Source of the DNA: Steromphala cineraria
Lineage: Eukaryota; Mollusca; Gastropoda; Trochida; Trochidae
Direction of reading: 5' to 3'
Length of the DNA: 64,000 nucleotides
NCBI GenBank assembly: GCA_916613615.1
Contig: OU744731.1
Span: 53,884,289-53,948,288 of the forward strand
Under the pieces are notes generated by a model. That model was not told the origin of the DNA. It did not search any database and saw only the letters and a list, made by a program, of their open reading frames with translations. Below, in pieces: positions 28,333-39,262 of this stretch; within the stretch, counting starts at the first letter, position 1, and each line of letters begins with the position of its first letter. A program made the translations under genes and the position numbers.

Positions 28333-29775
28333 GAGTTCAAGTCTAACCTGAAGACCTGTCTATCCCTCTCAGAGTCCAAATCTAACCTGAAGACCCGTCT
28401 ATCCCTCTCAGAGTTCAAGTCTAACCTGAAGACCCGTCTATCCCTCTCAGAGTTCAAGTCTAACCTGAAGAACTGTCTATCCCTCTCAGAGTTCAAGTCT
28501 AAACTGAAGACCCGTCTATCCCTCTCAGAGTTCAAGTCTAACCTGAAGACCTGTCTATCCCTCTCAGAGTTCAAGTCTAACCTGAAGACCTGTCTATCCC
28601 TCTCAGAGTTCAAGTCTAACCTGAAGACCCGTCTATCCCTCTCAGAGTTCAGGTCTAACCTGAAGACCCGTCTATCCCTCTCTAAGTTCAAGTCTAACCT
28701 GAAGACCTGTCTATCCCTCTCAGAGTTCAAGTCTAACCTGAAGACCCGTCTATCCCTCTCAGAGTTCAGGTCTAACCTGAAGACCAGTCATTCCCTCTCT
28801 GAGTTAAGGTCTAACCTGAAGAACTGTCTATCCCTCTCTAAGTTCAAGTCTAACCTGAAGACCTGTCTTTACCTCTCAGAGTTCAAGTCTAACCTGAAGA
28901 CCCGTCTTTACCTCACAGAGTTCAAGTCTAACCTGAAGACCTGTCTTTACCTCACAGAGTTCAAGTCTAACCTGAAGACCTGTCTTTACCTCACAGAGTT
29001 CAAGTCTAACCTGAAGACCCGTCTTTACCTCACAGAGTTCAAGTCTAACCTGAAGACCTGTCTATCCCTCTCAGAGTTCAAGTCTAACCTGAAGACCCGT
29101 CTTTACCTCTCAGAGTTCAAGTCTAACCTGAAGACCTGTCTTTACCTCACAGAGTTCAAGTCTAACCTGAAGACCCGTCTATCCCTCTCAGAGTTCAAGT
29201 CTAACCTGAAGACCCGTCTATCCCTCTCAGAGTTCAAGTCTAACCTGAAGACCTGTCTATCCCTCTCAGAGTTCAAGTCTAAACTGAAGACCCGTCTATC
29301 CCTCTCAGAGTTCAAGTCTAACCTGAAGACCTGTCTATCCCTCTCAGAGTTCAAGTCTAAACTGAAGACCCGTCTATCCCTCTCAGAGTTCAAGTCTAAC
29401 CTGAAGACCTGTCTATCCCTCTCAGAGTCCAAATCTAACCTGAAGACCCGTCTATCCCTCTCAGAGTTCAGGTCTAACCTGAAGACCCGTCTATCCCTCT
29501 CAGAGTTCAGGTCTAACCTGAAGACCCGTCTATCCCTCTCAGAGTTCAGGTCTAACCTGAAGACCAGTCATTCCCTCTCTGAGTTAAGGTCTAACCTGAA
29601 GAACTGTCTATCCCTCTCTAAGTTCAAGTCTAACCTGAAGACCTGTCTTTACCTCACAGAGTTCAAGTCTAACCTGAAGACCCGTCTTTACCTCACAGAG
29701 TTCAAGTCTAACCTGAAGACCTGTCTTTACCTCACAGAGTTCAAGTCTAACCTTAAGACTTACCTTTTCCCGAAA
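28333..29775. repeat. 39-bp minisatellite, 37 indel-free copies
   Basis: GAG-TTCAAGTCTAACCTGAAG... units of exactly 39 bp start at 28333 and end at the unit beginning 29737, with no insertion or deletion. The plus strand is open for 496 codons (28297-29787), repeating FKSNLKTRLSLSE. The minus strand is also open over long parts (repeat LNSERDRRVFRLD). A higher-order copy with a 780-bp (20-unit) period links 28741-28860 to 29521-29640. The last unit reads FKSNLKTYLFPKHFC-stop, which resembles the extreme C-terminus of LINE reverse transcriptases. The array probably grew from such a fragment. I do not call it a gene. Confidence 0.95.
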
Positions 29776-29787
29776 CACTTCTGTTGA

Positions 29788-30878
29788 CTCTACACCGCTC
29801 GTGCAACCAGTGGTTGAAAACGGTGGTTTAAAATGGATATATTGTTTAAATGTTATAGATAAAATGACAAAATCGATTCCTTGTGTCATGTTTATTCTGC
29901 ATCAAACAGAGGGGAAAGGTAGCAGTCAGAAAGCTTACAAGAGAATGCCTGGATACGAGTCACTAGTTCACACTGTTCTGTTTCACAGGAGCATGTTGCT
30001 GTGTTCTCCTGCATCACCTGCTATATAGTTCCGTGGTACACCACCAGCAGTTGTAACAGGGGAGTCCACATGGACGGATATTAGTCTTCCACGACCTTGA
30101 AAATACCGGATCTAGTCTCATTGAAGGGTTGTAGCTGAAACGGAATTTAGAAGTTCAGTTGCTTTCTGTGTGAATAAATAAGACTGATTATAAATACTTG
30201 ACCATCCCATGATTTTTATTACCCGTGTGATTGTTCAAGCGTGTTCAGCCAACTAGATGGCAAGGTTTCATTCTAAAATTTAATTCAATATATATACATA
30301 TATATCTGTATATAGAGTCTCTGGTTTAACTAAAGTGCTGTACGTTCACATTTACGATTCCCTACGCCCAACTCCATTTAACCACGTTACTTGAAAAGTA
30401 CTTTAAAAAGGCCAACTTTCGAACATGTTTAAAAATAAATCAAACTACGTTCTTCTCAAACTATTCCTACGTTTTGAATACCGAAAACAGCTAAAATACG
30501 TTCGGGATCACTACGTTTATAGACACAAGTGTGACTTGGGATGAACAGAGCTATAGAGATGTAGATTTTATAACTTTTGTTTTACTTCACACAATTTATG
30601 AAACCAATTGTTAATGAATAGAGAATAAATATTTAACAAATCAAACAGTTTTTAATTTCATTTGGGTCATCTATTATAGTATGAGGTTTCAGATGTATAA
30701 TATTTGGTGCCGTCAACCATGAACCATATATATAACACAGACTTATTTTGATAAATATTCAGTTTCTTTTCAAATTGGGATTATTTCTGGTCGCATGTCG
30801 CAGTGTTACTCGTTCAAAGGAAAAAAAACAGTATTCATATCACTCCGCCGTTCCATTCCATATATGGTGCGAAATTAT
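29788..30878. other. intergenic, no gene seen
   Basis: AT-rich, no recognised repeat. Confidence 0.45.
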
Positions 30879-31049
30879 AAGAATTGAATGTCAGTTTGTG
30901 TGTTTGCACTGGAAAATGAACGATGTAAAAGCTACATTCAAACTTTCATGTGAACCCGCTCGCAAGCTCGCTGGGTTCACACAAGTTTGAATGTAGCTTT
31001 TACATCGTTCATTTTCCAGTGCAAACACACAAACTGACATTCAATTCTT
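30879..31049. mobile_element. near-perfect 171-bp palindrome (foldback)
   Basis: The left arm (30879 to about 30960) and right arm (about 30967-31049) are inverted copies, identical for the outer 66 bases. Examples are AAGAATTGAATGTCAGTTTG and its complement at the right end. The turn is short (around CGCTCGCAAGCTCGC). No clear target duplication was found. It is most likely a MITE or an inverted duplication. Confidence 0.9.
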
Positions 31050-32319
31050 AATTGCATGTAACACGCTGTGGTTCAGCAGCTGTAACTGAAATTGTCCTCA
31101 CAACATGAATACGACGTAATTTCCATTCGAACTCCTTTTCTACTCTAAACTCTCCGTTAGAACATTCTTTTTAACTTGTAGCCTAGCTGGATTGAGCACG
31201 TGTTTCGTTCAGAGGCGTGACGTGAGTGAGTGCCGCTTGGGCAATATTTCAGCCATTAGCGGCGGGTCACGTGACGTGAAGTGGCCACCTTCGCTAGTGA
31301 AGGATACAGTCCTCATTTCGTCTACACTAGGACAGCAGCTTACAGCTCTAGCTCGTCAGTTGCCTTCATTGGTGCACAGAATTAACCTTTGGTGTTTTAA
31401 TTTGTGAGTTTTTAATGTTTCTTTCTCTGCATAGATTAAATCTTCTTACAGTGTAAAATTTCAAACGTATATATATATTATACAACAGTAAGAAATATTG
31501 ACATTTAAACGATGTTCACGACAAGGTTTGGTTAATATTTTGACGTCCACTTCACAGAATAGTTCTAATAGTTGTAATCTATCATATCTATCTTCTATTT
31601 ATCAATCTCCCATTGTCTTTATGCTGTACATTCTGGTACATTCTAACCCAGAATCACAATTTGTCTTCTTTCAGTTGGTATTTCCCCTTGGATTTCACTT
31701 AGATTTAATTTATTTTGATTAGCTCTGGACACTGTACACTATCATCAAAATCTATAATTATGAGGTAGTTTCACTTATTCAACGTCATTTCTGTGTCAAA
31801 ATTCTAAACAAATATCAAAATATCTTCACGCGTTCATTAAGAAGACAAATTAACCTTTTTTTGTTTCTAATTATTATTTTATCGATTAACTCTGATGTAT
31901 GTTAACGTATATTCACCTACCAAAGGCATATAAGTTCCGGTATAAACGTATAAATTGGACCAACAGTCCCCCTCTAATCCCTTGACTTCAACGTTTTGTA
32001 CATAGGAGTTCCTATTGAATTTCACCGGTGTTCTTTACCAGTAATAATGTACAGTTTCCTTTTAGACTGACAGCCAATGTAGCCCTACTCTAAATAAGAA
32101 GTTTGGAGGTCAAATCATTCAAATAGATCTAAGCTGAACAAATCAAACTCTTTTGCATATGAATTTAAAATATTATTTTACAAATTGGATTTTGAATGTT
32201 TATATCGCCAACAGAAGATGCTAAAGATAAATTATTAGATATAAAAAAAATAAGTGTGAGACCAAAAAGTGTAAAGTAAAGTCTAAAACATATAATATCG
32301 ACAGTCCTCAGTTAAGCTT
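31050..32319. other. intergenic with one dispersed motif
   Basis: GCTTGGGCAATATTTCAGCC with flanking CATTAGCGGCGGGTCACG lies near 31229-31268. It recalls a gastropod-type short repeat (GTGAGTGAGT ... CAATATT ... GGCGG), but that is a loose resemblance. No gene was seen. Confidence 0.4.
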
Positions 32320-32662
32320 TTAAAGGGGCAGTAGCACGTTTTTATGGGGAATATAAGGTGATGTCAGGTAAGTGAAAATAAATGGTTCCAATATATAGAC
32401 AATGTATTTAAAACTAAATGATGCAGAAATAAATCAAATATATAAAGTGAAGTTCAGCCATGCGATTCCTTTTCTTACACAAAATGAATAAAAGGTGTTC
32501 ACACAATGCCAATGGAATTTATCTGAATCTTTATAATTTATTCTCTGACTATGGATGATTGGTTTGTGAAATGAGATTTTTGACACTGTATGACTAATAC
32601 ATTTAGCATTAACTAACAATTATCAGTGAAACATTGAAAATATAAAATTGTCAAAAAACTTT
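32320..32662. mobile_element. TTAA MITE family P, copy 1
   Basis: Starts TTAAAGGGGCAGTAGCACG. The interior (AAATCAAATATATAAAGTG, CAGCCATGCGATTCCTTTTC, GATGATTGGTTTGTG) matches 62396-62743 in reverse orientation. The right terminal repeat is lost. TTAA with GGGGCAGTAGC ends suggests a piggyBac-type non-autonomous element (inference). Confidence 0.8.
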
Positions 32663-33376
32663 AATACTTCCTTACTTAATAATGACCTAGTATCTTGTAA
32701 TTGTGCACCGCAATGGCACATTTCTTAATTGTTATATTGGCTGATGATTGATCAAATAATAGAATTTTAAAATCTACTGTGAAATCATGCTTTGTGCATT
32801 TCAGTCAGATAAAAATCGCCCTAGTACCGAGGAATAAAAGATATTACCTCTATCGAGAATCGAACTTGTTATTTCGATTGGTTTCCTCTCCACTAGGTCC
32901 GAACGTAGCCCCGTTGTTCGCATATTCATACGTTTACTTAGCTAACCAAACACAAGCCCCCGGTATCAGTGACTAGGAGCAAGTAACTTTTGTTAACCAT
33001 GCTGACGCTAACGACTAGTTTTCGGCTGCACATAACAGGTAACATGCGAGGTACGGGGGTGCGGTCAGACCTAATATTTGGGATATGGTCTTCGCGATCT
33101 ATATCTGTCTTTCCTTCCGTCATCATTTCTTTTCTGGAGCAGAGCTAGATCTAGCACTATGAAACTTGGCTCAGGATGTGTAAATGTGCCTTTTTGGATA
33201 TCAACATATTTGCTGTAAGTCTAGCTCAATAAAACTTGGCATGTGGATTAGTCATCGTGTGTAAATGTTCCTTTTTGGACATTCAAATTTCTTATTTATT
33301 TATTTTAGACGATTTTTGAATTTCCAAACTTATTTGGGAACAGTCCTAAATGCCATCTTCTGAGGTCTTTTCTTTT
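32663..33376. other. intergenic, no gene seen
   Basis: Contains one or two copies of the diffuse GTGCCTTTTTGG repeat (around 33185-33280). No coding was recognised. Confidence 0.4.
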
Positions 33377-33655
33377 ATTAAGGGGGTAGTAGCACGTTTT
33401 TAGGGAGAATATACGGTGATGTCATATAAATGAAAATAAATGGAAGCAGCAATTAATCATACTATATAAAAGGGGCACGTTTTTTTTCTCTAAATTTTAT
33501 ATTACATATTTTTCACTGATAATTGTACGTAAACACCAAATGTATTATTGTGATAGTGTCAAAAATCTCATCACACAAACCAATCATCAGAGAACAAATT
33601 ATTAAGATTTACAAAAAGGTCATTGGTGGCAATTTCTGTGTGAACATGTGTAAGT
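33377..33655. mobile_element. TTAA MITE family P, rearranged copy
   Basis: Begins TTAAGGGGGTAGTAGCACG. After about 90 bp it switches at AAAAGGGGCACGTTTTTTTT to sequence of the opposite end (CTGATAATTGTACGTAA, ACACAAACCAATCATCAG). This implies an internal deletion or two joined copies. Confidence 0.7.
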
Positions 33656-34490
33656 GAAAATAAAAATACGAACGATGAGAGCAAGTAAATAAGAAAATGG
33701 ATGTCCAGGTGACGTAATTATTAAAAGGATGATATTATTGTGCTATTAGTTTTAAGCTTTAAAAATCCAGCGAACTGAAGATTGAAATAAATCTTAATGA
33801 GAAGTTTTCATGATCATGAATCTGTTGCAAATGTAAACGGCTCTTTCATTTGAATTTTGCTTTTGTTAGGAGCTAGATATATATCGAAACTTCGTTTCAC
33901 TGGTTTTCTAACCCATGAGGGCACTGTAGACAACAGAATTTGTTTTACCTCAATATAAATCATGTACATGAACTATACGATTTAGATATCCTACAGAACA
34001 TAAGCGACGTTTACTTATAATATCAAATATCATATCCATATGAAAACATACCCCCCTCACTTTACATATGCTAAAAAGTTAATTAGGACTAAGTTACATA
34101 GATATATAAAAATGTATGTACAGAACATTGAATAAAGTTACTTTATTAACAAGGAATGGGTTCAGCTTTAAGAACTTATTTCTTAAGTGCGCTACTGACA
34201 GCAACGTATAGGCAATGCTGTTGTTAAATGTATATTTATAGCTTGACCTATTTCAAATACAAGATAAAGCATCGCTGTTACATTTCCATAGCGGCTGCCG
34301 TACTTAGTTATCAAGATTTTAAGTGTATTATTACTGAAATTTAAAGGAATCGTTGTAGATCAACTTGGCACGCAAGTCAAGGACAATTATTGAAGGAAAA
34401 AATGGTACGTTGTTAGTTTCAAACATAAATTAATGTAACATTTTCTATGTATATATGAAAATAATTTCATCTACTCACTTTATATTTCAG
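33656..34490. other. upstream region of the sulfotransferase gene
   Basis: No coding sequence. A TTTCAG at 34485-34490 directly before the start codon region implies an upstream non-coding exon that I could not locate. Confidence 0.4.
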
Positions 34491-34503
34491 CTGTTTGTAA
34501 AAG

Positions 34504-35048
34504 ATGATGAGAACAGCACAGCTACTTCTGATATCAGTATTATCAGTTGCGTGTGGAGTTGTGTTTTATATTTGCCATGATTCACTCCTGAACTCTGACT
34601 CAACTGCGTTATTAAATGCCTACTTTGAAAACAAATCCCCATTCGCTGAATATCACAAGAGACAAGTCTTTGGATCTCCGAAATATCCTGTGGATAATTT
34701 TTATGCATACATTAACAAAAGTCCAGTGAAATATAACTTTACAAGGTCTGAGCTAGAAAGGAAGTTCAAGGTCAGACGTGACGGAAGTGACGTCATAGTC
34801 TTTCTTCGTGTACAGAAAACAGGAACTTCAACCCTAACCAGACATTTATCTGCCGACATCTCTCTTCCCTGGTGTCAGTGTACGATTAAAGGCCCCAAAT
34901 GCCCTTGCTATATGGAATGGAAATCTAAGGTGTTGTTTAAAAGACACAACGGTGATTACCCCTGTGGTTTACATGCAGACTGGACGTTACTCCAAGATTG
35001 TGTTGAAGGGGTAATGAACAGGCGACATAACAGGACCATCAAGCAAAG
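34504..35048 (+). CDS. HS6ST-like gene, exon 1
   Basis: Coding from MMRTAQ through the anchor, stem, PAPS loop and catalytic His to NRTIKQ. It ends AAG|GTAATT, leaving two bases of Arg182. The TTTCAG at 34490 is the likely acceptor of the exon that carries the start codon. Confidence 0.88.
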
Positions 35049-36102
35049 GTAATTTGATTTTATCAAGAAACATACAATTTTAACGAAGCGGAAGGTTGCA
35101 TATTTTCGGGCAGGATAACGAACTTTGTGGCATGCATTTTGTCTCACAATTGATATTTGGAACATAATGTCTGTGTGTCTATCAAAGTGAAGTAATGCAA
35201 TTGAATTATGTTTTAGGAGGATTTTCGTTTTGTTTTAAGAATACCTTTACGTTTTCTTCATAATGTTATGGTATCATTTATACTTAACTGAGAGCAACCA
35301 AATGCTTGAAACTGAAGAGACATTTTGTAACCAGTCGGCATCATCTTGACTGGTGATTTTTTTCCGATTTTAAAATATTACAATAAATCTATGATGACGC
35401 TTCAAAAGTGACCAGAACAGCATCACTTTTTCCACATTTACCTTTCTCGTTTACTCATTCTCTTCCAGGCATTTGTACATAACCATGGTACGAGATCCAT
35501 ATCCACGATTCATCAGTGAGTACATAACCATTACTCACGGGTCACTTTTGAATAATGTACCGCTCAAATGTGGAGGCCAGAGCGCAACAAAACAACAAAT
35601 GCCTCCCTGTCACCCAAGAACTGGATGGAGGGGGGTAAGTCTTGAAGACTTCATGGCATGTCCCTCAAACCTCGGTTACAACCGTCAGACAAGGATGTTA
35701 GCTGACCTTAGACTTGTTAACTGTTACAACACTTCCGGTGTGAGTTATGATGAAAGACATTTCAGAATGTTGGAAAGTGCCAAATACAATCTGAAGAATA
35801 TGGCCTTCTTTGGATTAACAGATTACCAGGAACTTTCTCAGCATATCTTTGAACACACCTTCAATATTAATTTTTCAGGAACATTTCAAAATCGTCCTCA
35901 AAAAGCTGGAACCATGAGAGATGACCTTCCTGAAGAGACTCGGAATATCATAACTTATCTGAACCGTTTTGATGTAATGCTTTTTCAGTTTGCAAGGGAT
36001 TTATTTCTACAAAGAGTACTAAATATGATAGAAAATACGTATGATGTTAGTTTGAAAAATCGTTTAATGTCATTAGTTGAACCCCTCCTGCAGTACCATT
36101 AG
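34504..36102 (+). CDS. heparan sulfate 6-O-sulfotransferase (spliced, 2 exons)
   Basis: Joining 34504-35048 and 35469-36102 gives 392 residues. The enzyme transfers sulfate from PAPS to the 6-O position of glucosamine in heparan sulfate, in the Golgi lumen. Visible features: a type II membrane anchor (about residues 7-25); a 5'-PAPS loop QKTGTST (104-110); CGLHADWT (154-161), containing the His that fits the catalytic base of the family; a 3'-phosphate motif VRDPYPRFISEY (189-200); and the conserved LEDFMACP, NRQTRMLADL and MAFFGLTDYQ blocks. Length is close to vertebrate HS6ST (about 400). The intron falls before the RDP motif, as in vertebrate HS6ST genes. There are four N-glycosylation sequons at residues 43, 71, 78 and 176. 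The loop reads RVQKTGTST where relatives usually have HIQKTGGTT, so this is a diverged paralogue or lineage-specific form. Two adjacent ATGs (34504, 34507) could each start it. Confidence 0.92.
35469..36102 (+). CDS. HS6ST-like gene, exon 2
   Basis: Follows TCTTCCAG (ending 35468). Its first base completes Arg182, then HLYITMVRDPYPRF continues the sulfotransferase fold to a TAG stop. The 420-bp intron contains in-frame stops, confirming splicing. Confidence 0.88.
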
Positions 36103-36359
36103 ATTCTCTTTTAAGTCTTTCATTTTGTTGATGGACTAAACCGTTAATTATTTTCTGGTTTTGTTATTTATTTACATTATTGGCTCGCGGGTCTAGATAT
36201 CAAATATTTCATACTTATGATATATATGAATATCACTTTATTCAAAATCTTGTCAAAGCATTTCTTATTGGAAAGGGAAATTGAATGTGTTTTTTTTTTT
36301 TTTTTGGTGAACACTTTGTAGTTATGTGATAACTTTAGGTAAATATACCATTCTAATAA
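36103..36359. other. probable 3' UTR of the HS6ST-like gene
   Basis: AT-rich with a T run near 36290. No canonical AATAAA was seen close to the stop. Confidence 0.35.
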
Positions 36360-36810
36360 TGACACGTTTCCATGCGTTAAAACATCTTCTACTTCAACTA
36401 CTATCGCAATTTCCGTTTATAACGATGAGGAAAATTTTAAAAAGTTTCATGAAGAAGTTAAGCTGGCAATCCATTTTTACGTATTCATGCGTGATGTGCG
36501 TTGCTTGTTGCGTAATGAGTGTTTCGTGACGCGTAATGTCCGATTCCACGTATCCGTAAAAGTGTGGTTTGAGTATCCAATTTGACATTCAATGCGTAAT
36601 AAATACTTAACACTTCTCACTTAAATAGTAGAAGTTGATTCCATGTACGCGTAATGCTTTTTGCGTAATGCGTAAAATGATACCCTTATTTGGTCTGCGG
36701 CAGTGCGTATTTGGACACTCTCGTGAGCGTTCCCGCGAGCACGCATTATGTGTTCAGTGTTGTTTACGCATTACGCATTACATACAACGGACACATGGAA
36801 TGCCGGCCTT
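36360..36810. mobile_element. MITE-like element with GCGTAATGC subterminal motifs
   Basis: GCGTAAT and its complement ATTACGC are crowded at both sides. Direct forms are near 36508, 36530, 36592, 36650, 36665 and 36672; inverted forms are near 36745-36780. TTTCCATGCGTT at the left and ACACATGGAATG at the right may be degraded ends. Clustered subterminal repeats are typical of hAT- or Harbinger-like MITEs. Confidence 0.55.
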
Positions 36811-37079
36811 AGGAATCTTGCAAATATTCAACTCAAAATATAATGTAGTGTGTTTATGTGGAGCGTTGTTCAAAGTCTATGATGACATTTAAGTTGCTGA
36901 AAATCTCTCATAAGCTGTTCTATTTTCAGTTTTGCTGCATTTCGTCAGGATTTAAGATCTTAGTATAGCATATTCATCGGTTATGACAATCTTGAGATTT
37001 CAGATTCGACTATCAAAGTTGCACAAGAAACAATTTAAATGACCTCAGGAGGTCATGTGGAGCAACTATAGAATTGGTT
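36811..37079. other. intergenic, no gene seen
   Basis: AT-rich spacer before the satellite. Confidence 0.4.
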
Positions 37080-37840
37080 GGCCGCCAACAATACTTACCC
37101 TTGAGTTAACCATAACCCTTACCCATACACTAACCTTAAGTAAGTTTCGTACCTTAACACTTACCCTAACCCTTACCCATACACTAACCTTAAGTAAGTC
37201 CCGTACCTTAACACTTCTCCTAACCCTAACCCTTACCCATACACTAACCTTAAATTAGTCCCGCACCTTAACACTTCTCCTAATCCTAACCCATACACTA
37301 AACTTAAATTAGTCCCGCACCTTAACACTTCTCCTAATCCTAACCCATACACTAACCTTAAGTAAGTCCCGTACCTTAACACTTATCCTTACTCTAACCC
37401 TTACCCATACACTAACCTTAAATTAGTCCCGTACCTTAACACTTATCCTAACCCTAACCCTTACCCATACACTAACCTTAAGTCAGTCCCGTACCTTAAC
37501 ACTTATCCTAACCCTAACCCTTACCCATACACTAACCTTAAATTAGTCCCGCACCTTAACACTTCTCCTAATCCTAACCCATACACTAACCTTAAATTAG
37601 TCCCGCACCTTAACACTTCTCCTAATCCTAACCCATACACTAAACTTAAATTAGTCCCGCACCTTAACACTTCTCCTAATCCTAACCCATACACTAACCT
37701 TAAATTAGTCCCGCACCTTAACACTTCTCCTAATCCTAACCCATACACTAAACTTAAATTAGTCCCGCACCTTAACACTAATCCTAACCCTTACCCATAC
37801 ACTAACCTTATATTAGTCCCGTACCTTAACACTTATGACT
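37080..37840. repeat. telomere-like satellite, about 60-bp units
   Basis: About 12 units contain CCTAACCCTAACCCTTACCC, CATACACTAACCTTAA, and TAGTCCCGCACC or its variants. Short runs of CCCTAA match the TTAGGG telomere repeat. Repeated 85- and 67-codon frames across it are artefacts. Confidence 0.92.
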
Positions 37841-38948
37841 CTTAAATGTGTTCTTAAAGTGAATATCTAGTTATTGTGAAATGAAATCTTAAATTTGATA
37901 AATTTCAGCAACAAATCTTAGAATTAAATTAACTTGTATTTCATCTTAAAGTCACACCACTAGGAGGAGGTTTTTTAACATTCTTATAGCATGAGTTTTC
38001 AAAATTAAGAAATGTCTTCAATTTTCAAGTGAAGTATGTTTATTTATTGTTCAGATCTCAATCATGATACTTAACCTCAGGACACTAAAATTAATCAAGT
38101 GAATGGAGACATTCTTATTGTTAAGGTTTTGTTTACTCATATAGATCATCACATATCATGTTTACTCATATGTCTCAGCTAAACGACGTCTTTTCATAAT
38201 ATGTTATTTTACTCAATTAATTTAAACATGTTATTTGCACAAATTTGAATATAAACAGAATAATTACACAAATAACGTTCTTCATGACATATCAGAAACA
38301 TAACATAATAAGACAAACGTTGACTTGTCATATGTCTCATATCTTTCTATTCATTTCTTTCAATTGTTTGAAAACCGCCAAAGAAACTGGAATGTCATAT
38401 AGAATATATAATATCTCTAAGTCACTTATTCCAAGATTTATGAGAGACACGGATCATTATCTTCAATACTACATGTAGATGCACGATTAATTACCTTCTG
38501 GGTGATATACAACAGTAAAAGTAAACACAAGCGTGTAACCTATTTCCCCCTATTAGTAGTCCAAACAGACTGATATTTGTTCAATAACAGTAGTTACATA
38601 ACCAAATTAAATGAGGCACAACTAAGGTGCAAATGCCCACAATGTAACTACAGGGACAAAACGGATGCCCACTAGGATATATAAGCAAAATGTAATTAAA
38701 AGGGATATATTAAAATAAAAGTTATACATAACCTATGAAATGTTTAAGGAAACTGTATACCAAATATGAACTTTGTAGCTACAACAGAAAGTCGAGTTCC
38801 CACTACGATGGTGAAACGACCAAGTGCCCACAAAGCACCTAAAATGTGTATATATATATATTCAGGTTAGTTTTGAATGTCAGTTGTCACGCTGATTATG
38901 ACGTAACGCTCCTTATGACGTCATAGTGGTAGGGACGTCATAAGACAA
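37841..38948. other. intergenic, no gene seen
   Basis: AT-rich. A TATATATA run lies near 38851. No repeat family was recognised. Confidence 0.45.
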
Positions 38949-39262
38949 GTTCAAGGAAATCTACATTTTAGCATTAAGAAATGGTTTTAATTGTTTGATA
39001 AATCCATTCTCCATCAGTTCCAACAGCCGCGGATTATCGTATTTCACTTTATAAAAGGGAAACACTTTATATTTTCCACCAGAACACTTTTCTAAGTGAC
39101 TGCTTAAAGGGATAGTCCTATTTTCGGGCCGGTTGATTTGTGAACGATGAAGATGCATTCTTTCACTTAATCGCCTTTCTGTCTTGCCGGTGTACAATTC
39201 TTTGCATCCTTCACACATTATAACATAGACGACATTTTTTGAATTTTGCGATGATGTTTGAA
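38949..39262 (-). pseudogene. Penelope-like element GIY-YIG endonuclease fragment
   Basis: The minus frame reads NVVYVIMCEGCKELYTGKT, then ERRLSERMHLHRSQI, PLSSHLEKCS and ENGFIKQLKPFLN. This is the GIY-YIG domain found at the C-terminus of Penelope-like retroelements, with the YVI...LYTGKT core, the catalytic Arg region, and the final FIKxLKPxLN helix. The upstream frame is broken and no reverse transcriptase part was seen. Confidence 0.85.

Noticed and set aside
28297..29787. 496-codon open frame as a protein-coding gene
   Set aside because: It is entirely a 39-bp repeat whose unit length is a multiple of three. The opposite strand is also open, and there is no normal start or flanking exon.
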